NCBI GenBank assembly: GCA_963743875.1
Contig: CAVURM010000005.1
Location: 463,295 to 527,294 of the forward strand
Source: RHKX01 sp963743875
Lineage (GTDB): Bacteria > Actinomycetota > Thermoleophilia > Solirubrobacterales > 70-9
Length of the DNA: 64,000 nt
Direction of reading: 5' to 3'
Shown: positions 16,059 through 25,426 of the stretch, one piece after another
Position numbering within the stretch: position 1 is the first letter of the stretch
Layout of the letters: the number at the start of each line of letters is the position of its first letter
Made by a program: the position numbers and the translations under genes
Notes under the pieces: model-generated
What the model was told of the DNA's origin: nothing
What the model saw: only the letters and a program-made list of their open reading frames with translations
Databases searched by the model: none

Positions 16059-18365
16059 ATGCGCCTGATCGTCACCGAGAAGAACAACAGCGCCAAGAAG
16101 ATCGCCGAGATCCTCGGCAAGGGCGAGGCGAAGGCTGACGCCTCCTACAAGGTGCCCTTCTATACGTGGGGTGAGGGCAAGGACGCGCAGATGACCGTCG
16201 GCCTCAAGGGTCACGTCCTCAACCCGGCGTTCCCCGAGGGCTACTCGAACTGGCAGAAGATCGATCCGAAGACCCTGATCGACGCCGAGCTGGTCACCGA
16301 GGCGACCGACAAGAACGTCGTCAAAGCGGTTCGCAAGCTCGCCAAGGATGCCGACACGGTGGTGATCGCAACCGACTTCGACCGCGAGGGCGAGCTGATC
16401 GGACTCGAGGCGCTGCGCGAGATCCTCGACGTCAACCCCGGCGTCGAGGGCACCGTCAAGCGGGCCCGCTACTCCGCCCTGACCAAGGACGAGATCGAGC
16501 GCGCCTTCGACGACCTCGACGTCCTCTCCTACGACCTTGCTCACGCCGCGCAGACCCGTGGCGAGATCGACCTGATCTGGGGTGCGACCCTGACCCGGGC
16601 GGTCTCCCTGGCGACCCGTCGCTTTGGCTCCAACTTCCTCTCCGTCGGTCGCGTGCAGAGTCCGACCCTCGGTCTGATCGTCGAGCGGGAGCTCGAGCGC
16701 CGAGCTCACGTCGCCGTCCCGTTCTGGGAGGTGTTCGCCAAGTTCACCCACGCCGACGGATCCTTCGAGGCGCATCACAAGACCGACAAGTTCTGGGAGA
16801 AGCCCGAGGCCGAGGCCGCCCTCGCCTCGACCGATTCGCCCGGAATCGTTACCGAACTGAGCAAACGCAGGAACACGCGCAAGCCGCCGACTCCCTACAA
16901 CACGACCGGCTTCGCGACCGACGCCTCGAGCCGCCTCGGCATCCCGCCCTCGCGGGCGATGCGGATCGCCGAGGACCTCTACATGGACGGGTTCATCTCC
17001 TACCCGCGAACCGACAACACGGTCTACCCACCGTCGCTGCCACTGCGCGAGCTCGTCACCTCGCTGGTCAAGATCCCCGAGTTCTCGGCCTCGAAGGGCC
17101 TGCTCGACGGCGAGCTGACCGCGACCCGCGGCAAGAAGGAGACGACCGACCACCCGCCGATATACCCGACCCAGGCCGTCTACCCGAACGCCCTCGACGG
17201 AATCCACCGGCGCGTCTACGAGCTGATCGTGCGGCGCTTCCTCGCCACCTTCAGCCCGCCGATGATCACCGAGTCGGCCCGTGCCGACATCCAGGCCGGC
17301 ACCGAGACCTACTTCGTCCGCGGATCGATCGTCGTCGATCCCGGCTATGCCGCGATCTACACCTATGCCCGCAGCGCCGACAACGAGCTGCCGGCGCTCG
17401 AGGAGGGCCAGAAACTCGACCTCGACGGCGCACCGTGGATGGTCGACAAGGAGACCCAGCCACCTTCGCGGATCAGCCAGGGCAAGCTGCTGGAGCTGAT
17501 GGAGGAGCTCGGTCTCGGGACGAAGGCCACACGCCCCGACATCATCCAGAAGCTCTACGACCGCGGCTACGTCTACAACAACCCGCCGGAGCCGTCGGAG
17601 ACCGGGATCGCCATGTTCAGGGCATTCCGCGAGCACGTCGAACGGATGGCGACCCCGGAGATGACGGCCGAGCTTGAGCGCGACATGGACGAGATCGCCG
17701 CCGGCAAGATCAAGCGCGACGATGTCCTACAGATCAGCCGCGAGATGCTCCACGGCACCTACGACGATCTGTTCTCCAAGCGCGAGGACCTCGCGAAGGT
17801 GATCTGGGCCGGCATGGACGAGGACAAGTTCATCGGCCCCTGCAAGGTCTGCGAGACCGCCGGCCGCAAGCACGAGGACGGCTCGCCGAACCGGCTGCGG
17901 ATCATCGAGATGAAGGGCGGCAAGCGCTTCGTCGGCTGTGAGGGCTACAACCGCGAGGACCCTGAAGATCCCGATTCCTGCACCTTCTCCCGGCCGTTGC
18001 CGGGCCGTGGTTACGAGCTCTGGCGGCTCGAGGAGCGATGCTCGATCTGCGACGAGACGCCGCGGCTCAAGGTCAAGGGTTTCCGCGGTCGGCCATGGAA
18101 CCTCTGCCTGAACGACGACTGCCCGTCGATGGTGGAGATGCGCGAGAAGCGTGCCGAGCGCCAGAAGGCCAAGGAGGAGGCCGCCGAGCGCAAGAAGCAG
18201 GCCGAGGCCGCCGGCACCACCTCCGAGACGAACGGGAAACCGAAGAAGGGCAAGGGCGGCGCCCGCAAGAAGGCGCCGACGACCACCACCCGGACCAAAC
18301 GGGCCGGCGCCCGATCGTCGACAGGCAGCGCGGCCAAGTCCCGGTCCCGCAGCGGCTCCTCCTGA
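16059..18365 (+). CDS. topA: type IA DNA topoisomerase I, archaeal-type
   Basis: 768 residues. The N-terminus MRLIVTEKNNSAKKIAEIL and the block GLKGHVLNPAFPEGYSNW are those of archaeal topoisomerase I; bacterial TopA starts with a VESPAKAKTI-like motif. The Toprim acidic triad is Asp106, Asp108 and Glu110 in ATDFDREGE. The catalytic Tyr315 lies in GFISYPRTDN. The C-terminus has two Cys-rich zinc segments (CKVCETAG through CTFSRP, and CSICDETP through CLNDDCP) and a long Lys/Arg-rich tail. It relaxes negative supercoils. It is followed by tmk and holB, a conserved actinobacterial order. Confidence 0.95.
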   Translation: MRLIVTEKNNSAKKIAEILGKGEAKADASYKVPFYTWGEGKDAQMTVGLKGHVLNPAFPEGYSNWQKIDPKTLIDAELVTEATDKNVVKAVRKLAKDADTVVIATDFDREGELIGLEALREILDVNPGVEGTVKRARYSALTKDEIERAFDDLDVLSYDLAHAAQTRGEIDLIWGATLTRAVSLATRRFGSNFLSVGRVQSPTLGLIVERELERRAHVAVPFWEVFAKFTHADGSFEAHHKTDKFWEKPEAEAALASTDSPGIVTELSKRRNTRKPPTPYNTTGFATDASSRLGIPPSRAMRIAEDLYMDGFISYPRTDNTVYPPSLPLRELVTSLVKIPEFSASKGLLDGELTATRGKKETTDHPPIYPTQAVYPNALDGIHRRVYELIVRRFLATFSPPMITESARADIQAGTETYFVRGSIVVDPGYAAIYTYARSADNELPALEEGQKLDLDGAPWMVDKETQPPSRISQGKLLELMEELGLGTKATRPDIIQKLYDRGYVYNNPPEPSETGIAMFRAFREHVERMATPEMTAELERDMDEIAAGKIKRDDVLQISREMLHGTYDDLFSKREDLAKVIWAGMDEDKFIGPCKVCETAGRKHEDGSPNRLRIIEMKGGKRFVGCEGYNREDPEDPDSCTFSRPLPGRGYELWRLEERCSICDETPRLKVKGFRGRPWNLCLNDDCPSMVEMREKRAERQKAKEEAAERKKQAEAAGTTSETNGKPKKGKGGARKKAPTTTTRTKRAGARSSTGSAAKSRSRSGSS

Positions 18366-18395
18366 TCCGGCGTCCCTGACCCGCCCGCCCGACCC

Positions 18396-19016
18396 GTGTT
18401 CGTCACCCTCGAAGGAGTCGACGGCGCCGGCAAGAGCACGCAGGCCCGCCTGCTTGCGGAGGCGCTGGGTTCCGACACGGTGCTGCTCCGCGAGCCCGGC
18501 GGCACTCCGGCCGGAGAGCGGCTCCGCGACCTGCTCAAGGACGCCTCGGTCGAGCTCACCCCGCGGGCCGAGCTGATGCTGTTCTGCGCGGCTCGCGCCG
18601 AGCTGGTCGAGCGCGTCATCAGGCCGGCGATCGACGCGGGTCGCGATGTCGTCTGCGATCGCTTCGTCGACTCGACGGTCGCCTATCAGGGCGGCGCGCG
18701 GGGCCTGGACGAGGGTCTCGTCGAAACGCTCAACGCGGCGGCGGTCCGCGGTTGCATGCCCGATCGCACGATCCTGTTGCGCGCCGACGCCGGCCTCGCG
18801 GTCGAGCGGGCGCAGGGACGTTGCGAATCCCCCATCTCCGATCGTTTCGAGTCCGAGGGCGTCTCCTTCCAGGAGCGGATCGCCGCCGCCTTCGATCGAA
18901 TCGCCACCGCCGAGCCTGGGCGGATCGTCGCCGTCGACGCCGGCGGCAGCGTCGCCGAGGTCCACGCGCGGGTGCTCTCGGCGCTGGGCCTCCAGGGGCG
19001 GGCGGTGAACTCGTGA
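18396..19016 (+). CDS. tmk: thymidylate kinase
   Basis: 206 residues from a GTG start. The P-loop is EGVDGAGKST (residues 6-15), and CDRFVDSTVAYQGGARGL is the dTMP-binding DR(F/Y)xxS region. It phosphorylates dTMP to dTDP. The 3' end overlaps the holB start as GTGA, so the two are translationally coupled. Confidence 0.95.
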   Translation: MFVTLEGVDGAGKSTQARLLAEALGSDTVLLREPGGTPAGERLRDLLKDASVELTPRAELMLFCAARAELVERVIRPAIDAGRDVVCDRFVDSTVAYQGGARGLDEGLVETLNAAAVRGCMPDRTILLRADAGLAVERAQGRCESPISDRFESEGVSFQERIAAAFDRIATAEPGRIVAVDAGGSVAEVHARVLSALGLQGRAVNS

Positions 19017-20182
19017 GCGTTGAACTCCCGAGTGGTGAGCTCTCCGATTCCCTGACCGCGGCCACCGCCGAGCAGCCCGCCGCTCGCGCCGCGATCTCCG
19101 CCGCGCTCCGCCGCGGCCCCTCGCACGCCTATGCGTTCGTCGGACCGACCGGCAGCGGCAAGTCCGCCACCGCCCGCGCCTTCGCGGCCGAGCTGCTCGC
19201 GACCGGTGCCGACGATCCCGCCGACGCCCGTCGCCGTGGGCTGATCGATCCATCGCCGCATCCGGATCTGACCTGGTTGCGCCCCCCCGGCAATCAGCAT
19301 CTGGTCGAGGACGTACGGCGCGAGATCATCGCCGCGGTCTCCTACCGGCCGTTCGAGGGCCAGGCTCGCGTCTTCGTGGTCGAGGCCGCCGACGCGATGG
19401 CGGAGGAGAGCCAGAACGCACTGCTGAAGACGCTCGAGGAGCCGCCGGGCTACGCCCACCTGATCCTGATCACCGCCGAGCCTGCGGCTCTGCTCGAGAC
19501 GGTGCGCAGCCGCTGCTCGACGGTCACCTTCGCGCCGCTCCCACCCGCGTCGCTGCAACGCCGGCTCGCGGCCGAGCTCCCGGGCCATTCCGCCGCCGAG
19601 CTCGAGGCGCTGACACGGCTGGCCGGCGGCGACCTCGGACGAGCCCGGCTGCTCGGCTCGCCCACCGGACAGCGCCTGCGGGCCCACTCCGAGGGCTCGG
19701 CGCGGGCGGCGGTCTCAGGCGAACTTCTCAGTCGGCCCTGGGCCGACCTGATCAAGCTCGCCGCCGAGAGCGGCAAGCAGCGCGCCGCCGCCGTGATCGA
19801 CGCCGCCTCCGAGCGAGCCGCCGAGTTCGGCAAGGGGCGGGACGCCACCAGGATCAGGCGCGACGGCGAGGACGCCGCCAAGCGCGCCGACCGTCGCGCC
19901 CGGACGGAGGCGATCGACCTCAGCCTGGGCCTCGTTGCGAATTGGTTCGCCGACCTCGCCGCGGTGGCCGAGGGTGCGCCCGAGGTCGTCAAGAACTCCG
20001 ACCGGGGCGACCAGCTCGCGGCCGACTCTCGCGGGATCGATCCACTCGGAGCGCGGCGCTCGGCGGAGCTCGCGATGGAGACCCGCCGACGCCTGCGGGT
20101 CAACGTGAACGAGGACCTCGCCCTGGACGCCCTCTTCCACCGGGCGTCGGGGCTGCTTCGCAATACCGACCAAGTGGTCTAG
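19013..20182 (+). CDS. holB: DNA polymerase III delta' subunit
   Basis: 389 residues from the GTG that overlaps the tmk stop. It has a Walker A sequence GPTGSGKSA (about residue 45), the block EAADAMAEESQNALLKTLEEPPG and the SRC motif (RSRCSTV), diagnostic of clamp-loader AAA+ subunits. The zinc-binding Cys cluster of many delta' proteins is not evident, which is common outside Proteobacteria. It acts in the clamp-loader complex at the replication fork. The longer upstream frame is a tmk shadow. Confidence 0.93.
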   Translation: MSVELPSGELSDSLTAATAEQPAARAAISAALRRGPSHAYAFVGPTGSGKSATARAFAAELLATGADDPADARRRGLIDPSPHPDLTWLRPPGNQHLVEDVRREIIAAVSYRPFEGQARVFVVEAADAMAEESQNALLKTLEEPPGYAHLILITAEPAALLETVRSRCSTVTFAPLPPASLQRRLAAELPGHSAAELEALTRLAGGDLGRARLLGSPTGQRLRAHSEGSARAAVSGELLSRPWADLIKLAAESGKQRAAAVIDAASERAAEFGKGRDATRIRRDGEDAAKRADRRARTEAIDLSLGLVANWFADLAAVAEGAPEVVKNSDRGDQLAADSRGIDPLGARRSAELAMETRRRLRVNVNEDLALDALFHRASGLLRNTDQVV

Positions 20183-20192
20183 AAAGGGGTAG

Positions 20193-22022
20193 ATGGCCGC
20201 ACCCGCGCCACCCCCGACGAGCCCGGTACCACCTGAGCTGCCGGTGACCGCCGATCGTCCGGCGATTCAGCCGGTTCGGAAGCGACGCCCGTTCGGGGTC
20301 CGCCTCTGGCTCGGGCTGATGTTCTCGGCGATCGGCATCCTGACCGGCGCCACCGTCTACATCGTCGTCTCCGGCTCCAGCGAGAGCGCCGCCGAGAGTC
20401 GCACCTCCGACCTCGCCGTTGGACGCACGCTGCGGTTGCGCGAAAGCGTCGAGAACGAGCTTCCGAACGGCTTGATGACCAAGCTGAACGCTCCCGTCGA
20501 CGTGCTCAAGGAGTCGCGGCCGACCGACGATTTCCGCACCTGGCTCTACAACAATCCCGTCCGTCGCCCGGCCCAGCTGGTCAGCCCGGAAACGGTCGCG
20601 GGCCTCGATATCGACGCGGTCCGTGGCCGCGCCGAGGCGGTCTCCACCGCTCTCGACGGCGACCTCTTCGTCGACTCCGATCAGCCCAACGACCGGACGA
20701 TGGTCGCGGTCCAGCTCGTCGGCGAGTCGGGCGTGGAGGGCGTACTGCTCTCGATCTCCGAGCGGCCTGAGGAGGTGCGATCGGCCCTCCAGGCCCTCGC
20801 CGGCCAGCGCCTCACGGCACTCGTGGTGTCCGTTCTCGTGGCAGGATTGATCGGCTTTCTGGTCGCCAGCCTGATCACCTCGCGGGTCAAGCGCCTCGCC
20901 GCCGCCGCGGGCGAGCTTGCCGAGGGGCACCTCGATACGCCGATGTACCCCAGCGGCCGCGACGAGATCGGCGATCTCGGGCGCACGCTCGACTCGATGC
21001 GGATCGCGCTGGCGGAGACCTTCGACGCCCTCTCCTCCGAGCGCGATCGATTGTCGGCGATCTTCACCTCCCTCGACGAAGCGGTGATCGTCGTCGATCC
21101 CGACGGGGACGTCCGTTTCGCCAACCCAGCATCATCGGGCCTGATCGGCTCCGACGGCATGGTCGTCGATGCGCTTCGCCCCTGGATTCGTCGGGCGACC
21201 CACAGGGGGTTCGCGGAGAGCGACCACGTGGCGATCGGCGAGCGGGTCTTCGCGATCGGAGCGCGATACCTGCCCGCTGAGCGCTCGGCGTTGCTGGTCG
21301 TCCGCGATCGCACCGAGGAGCTGCGGCGGGATCAGGCCGAGCGAGAGTTCGTCTCCAACGCCGCCCACGAGCTTCGCAATCCGATCGCCGGCATGTCCGG
21401 CGCGATCGAGGTTCTGCGCTCCGGCGCCAAGGACGATCCCGAGGCCCGCGACCACTTCCTCGACCGGCTTGCCACCGACGTCGACCGGGTCAGCCGACTC
21501 ACCAGGGCGCTGCTGACGCTGGCGCGGATGGAGGCGATCGGGGAGGGAGAAGCGGACGTCGTCAGCGTCGACATCGCGGCCTCGGAGGCGATCGTGGCGC
21601 TCGACCCGCTCGCGGAGGGCGTCGAACTCGAGACCGAGATCGCTCCCGATCTGGCCGCCAGCGCCGATCCGGTCCTGCTCCGCCAGGTGCTGATCGGCCT
21701 GTTGACCAACGCGTTCAAGCACACCACCGCTCCCGGCACCGTTACGCTTCGCGCGCATCCCGGGGCCGAGGACAAGGTCGTCATTGAAGTCGAGGACACA
21801 GGAACTGGAATCCGTGCGGACGAGAGGGACCGGGTCTTCGATCGCTTTTATCGCGGTAGCGGCTCACTGGAGCGCGAGGGCTTCGGACTCGGGCTTGCGA
21901 TCGCCAAACGGATGGTCGATGTGATGGGCGGCGAGATCAGCGTCTCGTCGGAAGAGGGCCGCGGCAGTATCTTCACGATCAAACTGCGGGCGGCGGCTCC
22001 GACCTCTACCCCAATAGCGTGA
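20193..22022 (+). CDS. membrane sensor histidine kinase
   Basis: 609 residues. Domains in order: a Pro-rich cytosolic N-terminus; TM1 at about residues 36-56; an extracytoplasmic sensor region of about 150 residues; TM2 at about 207-230; HAMP (ITSRVKRLAAAAGELAEGHLD); a PAS-like segment (IFTSLDEAVIVVDPDGDVRFAN); HisKA with the phospho-acceptor His392 in NAAHELRNPIAG; and HATPase_c with DTGTGI and GFGLGLAI. An AGAAAGG ribosome-binding site sits just 5' of the ATG. It is paired with the response regulator 49 nt downstream. The signal is unknown. Confidence 0.93.
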   Translation: MAAPAPPPTSPVPPELPVTADRPAIQPVRKRRPFGVRLWLGLMFSAIGILTGATVYIVVSGSSESAAESRTSDLAVGRTLRLRESVENELPNGLMTKLNAPVDVLKESRPTDDFRTWLYNNPVRRPAQLVSPETVAGLDIDAVRGRAEAVSTALDGDLFVDSDQPNDRTMVAVQLVGESGVEGVLLSISERPEEVRSALQALAGQRLTALVVSVLVAGLIGFLVASLITSRVKRLAAAAGELAEGHLDTPMYPSGRDEIGDLGRTLDSMRIALAETFDALSSERDRLSAIFTSLDEAVIVVDPDGDVRFANPASSGLIGSDGMVVDALRPWIRRATHRGFAESDHVAIGERVFAIGARYLPAERSALLVVRDRTEELRRDQAEREFVSNAAHELRNPIAGMSGAIEVLRSGAKDDPEARDHFLDRLATDVDRVSRLTRALLTLARMEAIGEGEADVVSVDIAASEAIVALDPLAEGVELETEIAPDLAASADPVLLRQVLIGLLTNAFKHTTAPGTVTLRAHPGAEDKVVIEVEDTGTGIRADERDRVFDRFYRGSGSLEREGFGLGLAIAKRMVDVMGGEISVSSEEGRGSIFTIKLRAAAPTSTPIA

Positions 22023-22071
22023 GCAGTGAGATCCAGCCTGATCCAGCCCCAACGAACTTGTTATGGAGTGA

Positions 22072-22800
22072 ATGAATGAAGAGGTCGATGTGAGCAGCGG
22101 ACGGATCCTGGTGGCCGACGACGAACCCTCGGTTCGCGAGTCGGTGGGCTATGCGCTCGGACAGGAGGGCTTCGAGGTAACCATTGCGACCGATGGCGAC
22201 GATGCCGACAGCAAGCTCGGCACCGGCGAGGTTCCCTTCGACCTGCTCGTCCTCGACATCATGATGCCGGGGCGCAGCGGTCTCGACCTCTGCCGCGACG
22301 TCCGCGGCCGCAGCCCGGTTCCGATCATCCTTCTCACCGCCAAGGACGCCGAGGTCGACAAGGTCGTCGGCCTCGAGGTGGGCGCCGACGACTACGTGAC
22401 CAAGCCCTTCAGCGTCCGCGAGTTGCTCGGTCGCGTTCGTGCCCAGCTGCGCCGCCGCGAGCTGGACCGCGCCTCGACCATCGAGGGCGGCGGCAACTCG
22501 ATCGACGCCGGCGACGTCTCGATCGATCTCGCCCGCCACCTGGTCACGGTCCGCAACGAGCCCGTCAACCTGACCCGCTCCGAATTCCAGGTCCTGCGTC
22601 TGCTCGCCGACCGGCCTGGGCAGGTCTTCAGCCGCCTCGAGATCATGGAGGAGCTCTGGCAGTCGGAGTTCTCCGGTGACGTCCGCGCCTGCGACGTCCA
22701 CATCTCCAACCTGCGCCAGAAGATCGAACGCGACCCCCAGGACCCCGAGCTCGTGGTGACGGTGCGCGGCATCGGCTACAAGCTCGTCGAACCCGAGTAG
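22072..22800 (+). CDS. OmpR-family response regulator
   Basis: 242 residues. The receiver domain has Asp16/Asp17, the phospho-acceptor Asp62 (LLVLDIMMPG), Thr89 and Lys111 (VTKPF). The DNA-binding domain is a C-terminal winged helix ending VVTVRGIGYKL. A GTG six codons in, behind GAAGAGG, is an alternative start. It is the partner of the upstream histidine kinase. Confidence 0.94.
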   Translation: MNEEVDVSSGRILVADDEPSVRESVGYALGQEGFEVTIATDGDDADSKLGTGEVPFDLLVLDIMMPGRSGLDLCRDVRGRSPVPIILLTAKDAEVDKVVGLEVGADDYVTKPFSVRELLGRVRAQLRRRELDRASTIEGGGNSIDAGDVSIDLARHLVTVRNEPVNLTRSEFQVLRLLADRPGQVFSRLEIMEELWQSEFSGDVRACDVHISNLRQKIERDPQDPELVVTVRGIGYKLVEPE

Positions 22801-22803
22801 AGC

Positions 22804-23712
22804 ATGGACGGGCGCTATGCCCCGTCACCCACGGGGGACCTCCACCTCGGCAACCTGAGGACCGCGCTGCTCGCGTGGTTGTTCGCCCGCTCGGCCGGCG
22901 CGCGCTTTCTGATGCGAATCGAGGACCTCGATGTGGGGCGGGTCCGCGAGCCGCTCGTCGACTCTCAGCTCAACGACCTGCGTTCGATCGGTCTCGATTG
23001 GGACGGTGATGTCGTCCGCCAGTCGCAACGCCTCGAGCTCTACGCCGATGCCCTCCGGCGACTCGAGCGCGACGGCCGCGTCTACCGATGCTTCTGCTCC
23101 CGGCGCGAGGTTCGTGAGGCGGCCTCCGCCCAGCACGGCGACGCGCCCGAGGGCTTCTACCCCGGGACCTGCCGCGATCTCGCGACAGCCGAGTCCGACC
23201 GGCGCGCCGCCGCCGGGGAGCCCTTCGCCCTGCGCCTGCGGGCCGGTGGCGCCGAGGTGACGATCACCGACCGCCTGCACGGCGAGCGGACCGATCCCGT
23301 CGACGACCTCGTCCTGCGCCGCCGCGACGGCGCCTTCGCCTACAACCTCGCCGTCGTCGTCGACGATGCCGACCAGGGAGTGGGGGAGGTGGTTCGCGGC
23401 GACGACCTGCTCCCCTCGACGGCCGGGCAGGCGCTGCTCTGCGATCTGCTCGGCCTCGAGCGCCCGACCTGGGCCCACGTCCCCCTCGTCCTCGGCCCCG
23501 ACGGCGCCCGCCTCGCCAAGCGCCACGGCGCCGTCACCCTCGCCGATCTGGCGGAGGACGGCCTGCGCCCCGCCGACGCCCTCATCTGGATGGCCCACAC
23601 CCTCGAACTGGCGGCCCCCGCGGAGCAGGTCACCGTCACCGACCTCGTCGGCCGCTTCGACCCTTCCCGCATCCCGAGGGAGCCGACCACCTTCGGAGGC
23701 ATCCGCCCCTAA
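22804..23712 (+). CDS. gluQ: glutamyl-Q tRNA(Asp) synthetase
   Basis: 302 residues. It has the class I aminoacyl-tRNA synthetase HIGH-like motif HLGN (14-17) in RYAPSPTGDLHLGN and a KMSKS-like RLAKRHG. It lacks the anticodon-binding half of GltX, as expected for GluQRS. The Cys residues in RCFCSRRE and YPGTC form the family's zinc site. It attaches glutamate to queuosine at position 34 of tRNA-Asp. The gene starts 3 nt after the response-regulator stop. Confidence 0.92.
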   Translation: MDGRYAPSPTGDLHLGNLRTALLAWLFARSAGARFLMRIEDLDVGRVREPLVDSQLNDLRSIGLDWDGDVVRQSQRLELYADALRRLERDGRVYRCFCSRREVREAASAQHGDAPEGFYPGTCRDLATAESDRRAAAGEPFALRLRAGGAEVTITDRLHGERTDPVDDLVLRRRDGAFAYNLAVVVDDADQGVGEVVRGDDLLPSTAGQALLCDLLGLERPTWAHVPLVLGPDGARLAKRHGAVTLADLAEDGLRPADALIWMAHTLELAAPAEQVTVTDLVGRFDPSRIPREPTTFGGIRP

Positions 23713-23724
23713 CGGCATCCGCGA

Positions 23725-24207
23725 TCAGTCGTGGTGGACGACCACGACTGGACAGGGGGCGTGTTTGAGCACGGCGCTGGACGTGCTGCCCTCCATCCTC
23801 GCTCGTAGTCCGCTCAACCCCCGCGACCCGACTACGATCGCCGCCGCGCCGATCTCTTGAGCCTGATTGGTGATCGCCTCGGCCACCCGAGTCTCTTCGC
23901 CCACCGCGATCGCCTCCGCCCGCAATCCCGCCGACTTCGCTAATTCCGCTCCGTCCGCCGCTATCCGCTCGGCTCGCCCCTGCAGTGCGTCGTCGGCCTC
24001 GCGTGCCGCCTCAGCGTCCACGGCGAACGCTGGCGGCTCCATACCAGGCATCGGCATCGGCGTCGGGGCAGCGTAGGCCAGGCCCGGCTCCCACACGGTG
24101 ACCACCACGACCCGTCGCGATCCGAACAGCTTGGCGGCCTCGCTGATGCAGCGACGCGCCGAATCCGAGCCGTCGTAGGCGATCAGGATGGGCCCGTCGG
24201 CAGTCAT
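23725..24207 (-). CDS. universal stress protein (UspA family)
   Basis: 160 residues with the UspA fold: ILIAYDGSDSARR at the N-terminus and the ATP-binding G-x2-G-x9-G-S/T motif in GSRGLSGLRARMEGSTSS, then CPVVVVH. It lies 12 nt from the convergent gluQ gene. A Pro/Met-rich insertion (TPMPMPGMEPP) lies near residues 48-58. Confidence 0.93.
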   Translation of the reverse strand: MTADGPILIAYDGSDSARRCISEAAKLFGSRRVVVVTVWEPGLAYAAPTPMPMPGMEPPAFAVDAEAAREADDALQGRAERIAADGAELAKSAGLRAEAIAVGEETRVAEAITNQAQEIGAAAIVVGSRGLSGLRARMEGSTSSAVLKHAPCPVVVVHHD

Positions 24208-24421
24208 TCCGGCGCAGACCGTCTCGCGCCGGACAGCGTCGGTGCCCCGGTGCGCATCTGGTGTCCTCGGAACCCGCGATTGAGTCCCGACCGCAGCTCG
24301 GCTCTGTTCATTGGTGGCATGCTATTCGCCCGGCATGGGGCTCCACCAATCCGGCCGCACCCTGCGGCCGCCGCTCGCCTCCGGTGCCGGTTGGCATCCC
24401 CGTAGAATCGCTGACCAACTT

Positions 24422-24494
24422 GCCGACGTAGCTCAGTTGGTAGAGCACTTCACTCGTAATGAAGGGGTCAGCGGTTCGAATCCGCTCGTCGGCT
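24422..24494 (+). tRNA. tRNA-Thr (anticodon CGU)
   Basis: A 73-nt cloverleaf. The acceptor stem pairs GCCGACG with CGTCGGC, with T as the discriminator base. The D-arm is GCTCAGTTGGTAGAGC. The anticodon stem is CTTCA/TGAAG with loop CTCGTAA (anticodon CGT). The T-arm is GCGGTTCGAATCCGC. CCA is not encoded. Its 3' part is duplicated at 37362-37407, marking it as an integration target. Confidence 0.97.
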
Positions 24495-24497
24495 CTC
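24452..24497 (+). repeat. attL-type repeat (3' part of tRNA-Thr)
   Basis: 46 bp identical to 37362-37407. It starts within the anticodon loop and includes the whole T-arm, the 3' acceptor strand and three bases beyond it. Confidence 0.85.
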
Positions 24498-24530
24498 ATG
24501 GCGCTTCGCTGCGTGTTCGCTTGGGCGGAA

Positions 24531-24549
24531 TTCACCCGGTCTGGATGAT
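24531..24549 (+). promoter_or_regulatory. island operator site 1 (TTCACC-N7-GATGAT)
   Basis: A spaced inverted repeat that matches the other island sites with the same 7-nt spacer. It lies 37 nt before the DUF4239 start. Confidence 0.5.
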
Positions 24550-24586
24550 GTTGCAGGCCCTGATCCGCGGTTGACTCACCACGGGC

Positions 24587-25426
24587 ATGAGTCCCGCCCT
24601 GGCAATACTGATCATCGTCGTAGCGACAGCCATCGCAGTCGCCGCGATCCTGATCGTGCGCCGGAAAGCCCCGGAAGGCAGCTACTTCGCAGATGGCGAC
24701 CGGGCCGCCGGAGGGTTCGGCGTGCTTGCCACGGGCTTCTCTGTTCTGCTCGGCTTGATCATTTTCCTTGCCTTCAGCAGCTACGACGATTCGCGCAGCG
24801 GCGCCGAGACCGAGGCCCTGGTGATAACTCAGCAGTACGAAACCGCCCAGTTTCTACCGAAGGCTGTTCGCGCCGATCTGAGTTCTCAACTCACCTGCTA
24901 CGCCCGATCGGTGGTCTTTCAGGAGTGGCCCCGCCTCGACTCCGGCCAGCAGAACGACGATGCGAATCCATGGGGAGTTGAACTCTTCAAGACGCTGCAG
25001 AAGACGAAGCCGCGAAGCGTGACTGCTCAGTCCGCCTACGACCACTGGCTCGATCTGACGGCCGCCCGGGAGGAGGCCCGCAAGGACAGGATTCACGGCG
25101 CGGTCGGGGTGATCCCAGATCCGCTCTGGGCGGTGTTGCTCTTCATCGCCCTCGTCATCTTCGGATACATGCTGTTCTTTGCCGACAGCGCCGAACTTGC
25201 TAGGAGCCAGGCGGTGCTCGCCGGGTCCGTGACGGCCGTGATCGTCGCGATGCTCTTGCTGATTCAGTTCCTCGATGATCCGTATCGAGGCGGGGTCGGT
25301 GGCCTTCAGCCGGTTGCGATGGAGCGGACCCTCGGCATTCTCGACCAGGAGCAGGGGATCACGGGCCAGACCGGAAGGCTCCCGTGCGATGAGGCCGGAA
25401 TCCCGTCCACTGGGGGCACGGTTTGA
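24587..25426 (+). CDS. DUF4239-family membrane protein
   Basis: 279 residues. A first hydrophobic segment (residues 4-24) is followed by a second (GFGVLATGFSVLLGLIIFLAFSSYDDSR) and the soluble region LVITQQYETAQFLP...LTCYARSVVFQEWP, which matches the bestrophin-like DUF4239 layout. Two more hydrophobic helices (about 182-200 and 208-228) then follow. Function is unknown. It is the first gene of the island and overlaps the next gene by 4 nt. Confidence 0.8.
   Translation: MSPALAILIIVVATAIAVAAILIVRRKAPEGSYFADGDRAAGGFGVLATGFSVLLGLIIFLAFSSYDDSRSGAETEALVITQQYETAQFLPKAVRADLSSQLTCYARSVVFQEWPRLDSGQQNDDANPWGVELFKTLQKTKPRSVTAQSAYDHWLDLTAAREEARKDRIHGAVGVIPDPLWAVLLFIALVIFGYMLFFADSAELARSQAVLAGSVTAVIVAMLLLIQFLDDPYRGGVGGLQPVAMERTLGILDQEQGITGQTGRLPCDEAGIPSTGGTV

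Noticed and set aside
16044..17636. 530-codon minus-strand frame opposite topA
   Set aside because: It mirrors topA codons and shows no domain; topA is intact.
24308..24535. Minus-strand frame encoding ADERIRTADPFIT
   Set aside because: It is the antisense translation of tRNA-Thr, a well-known annotation artefact.
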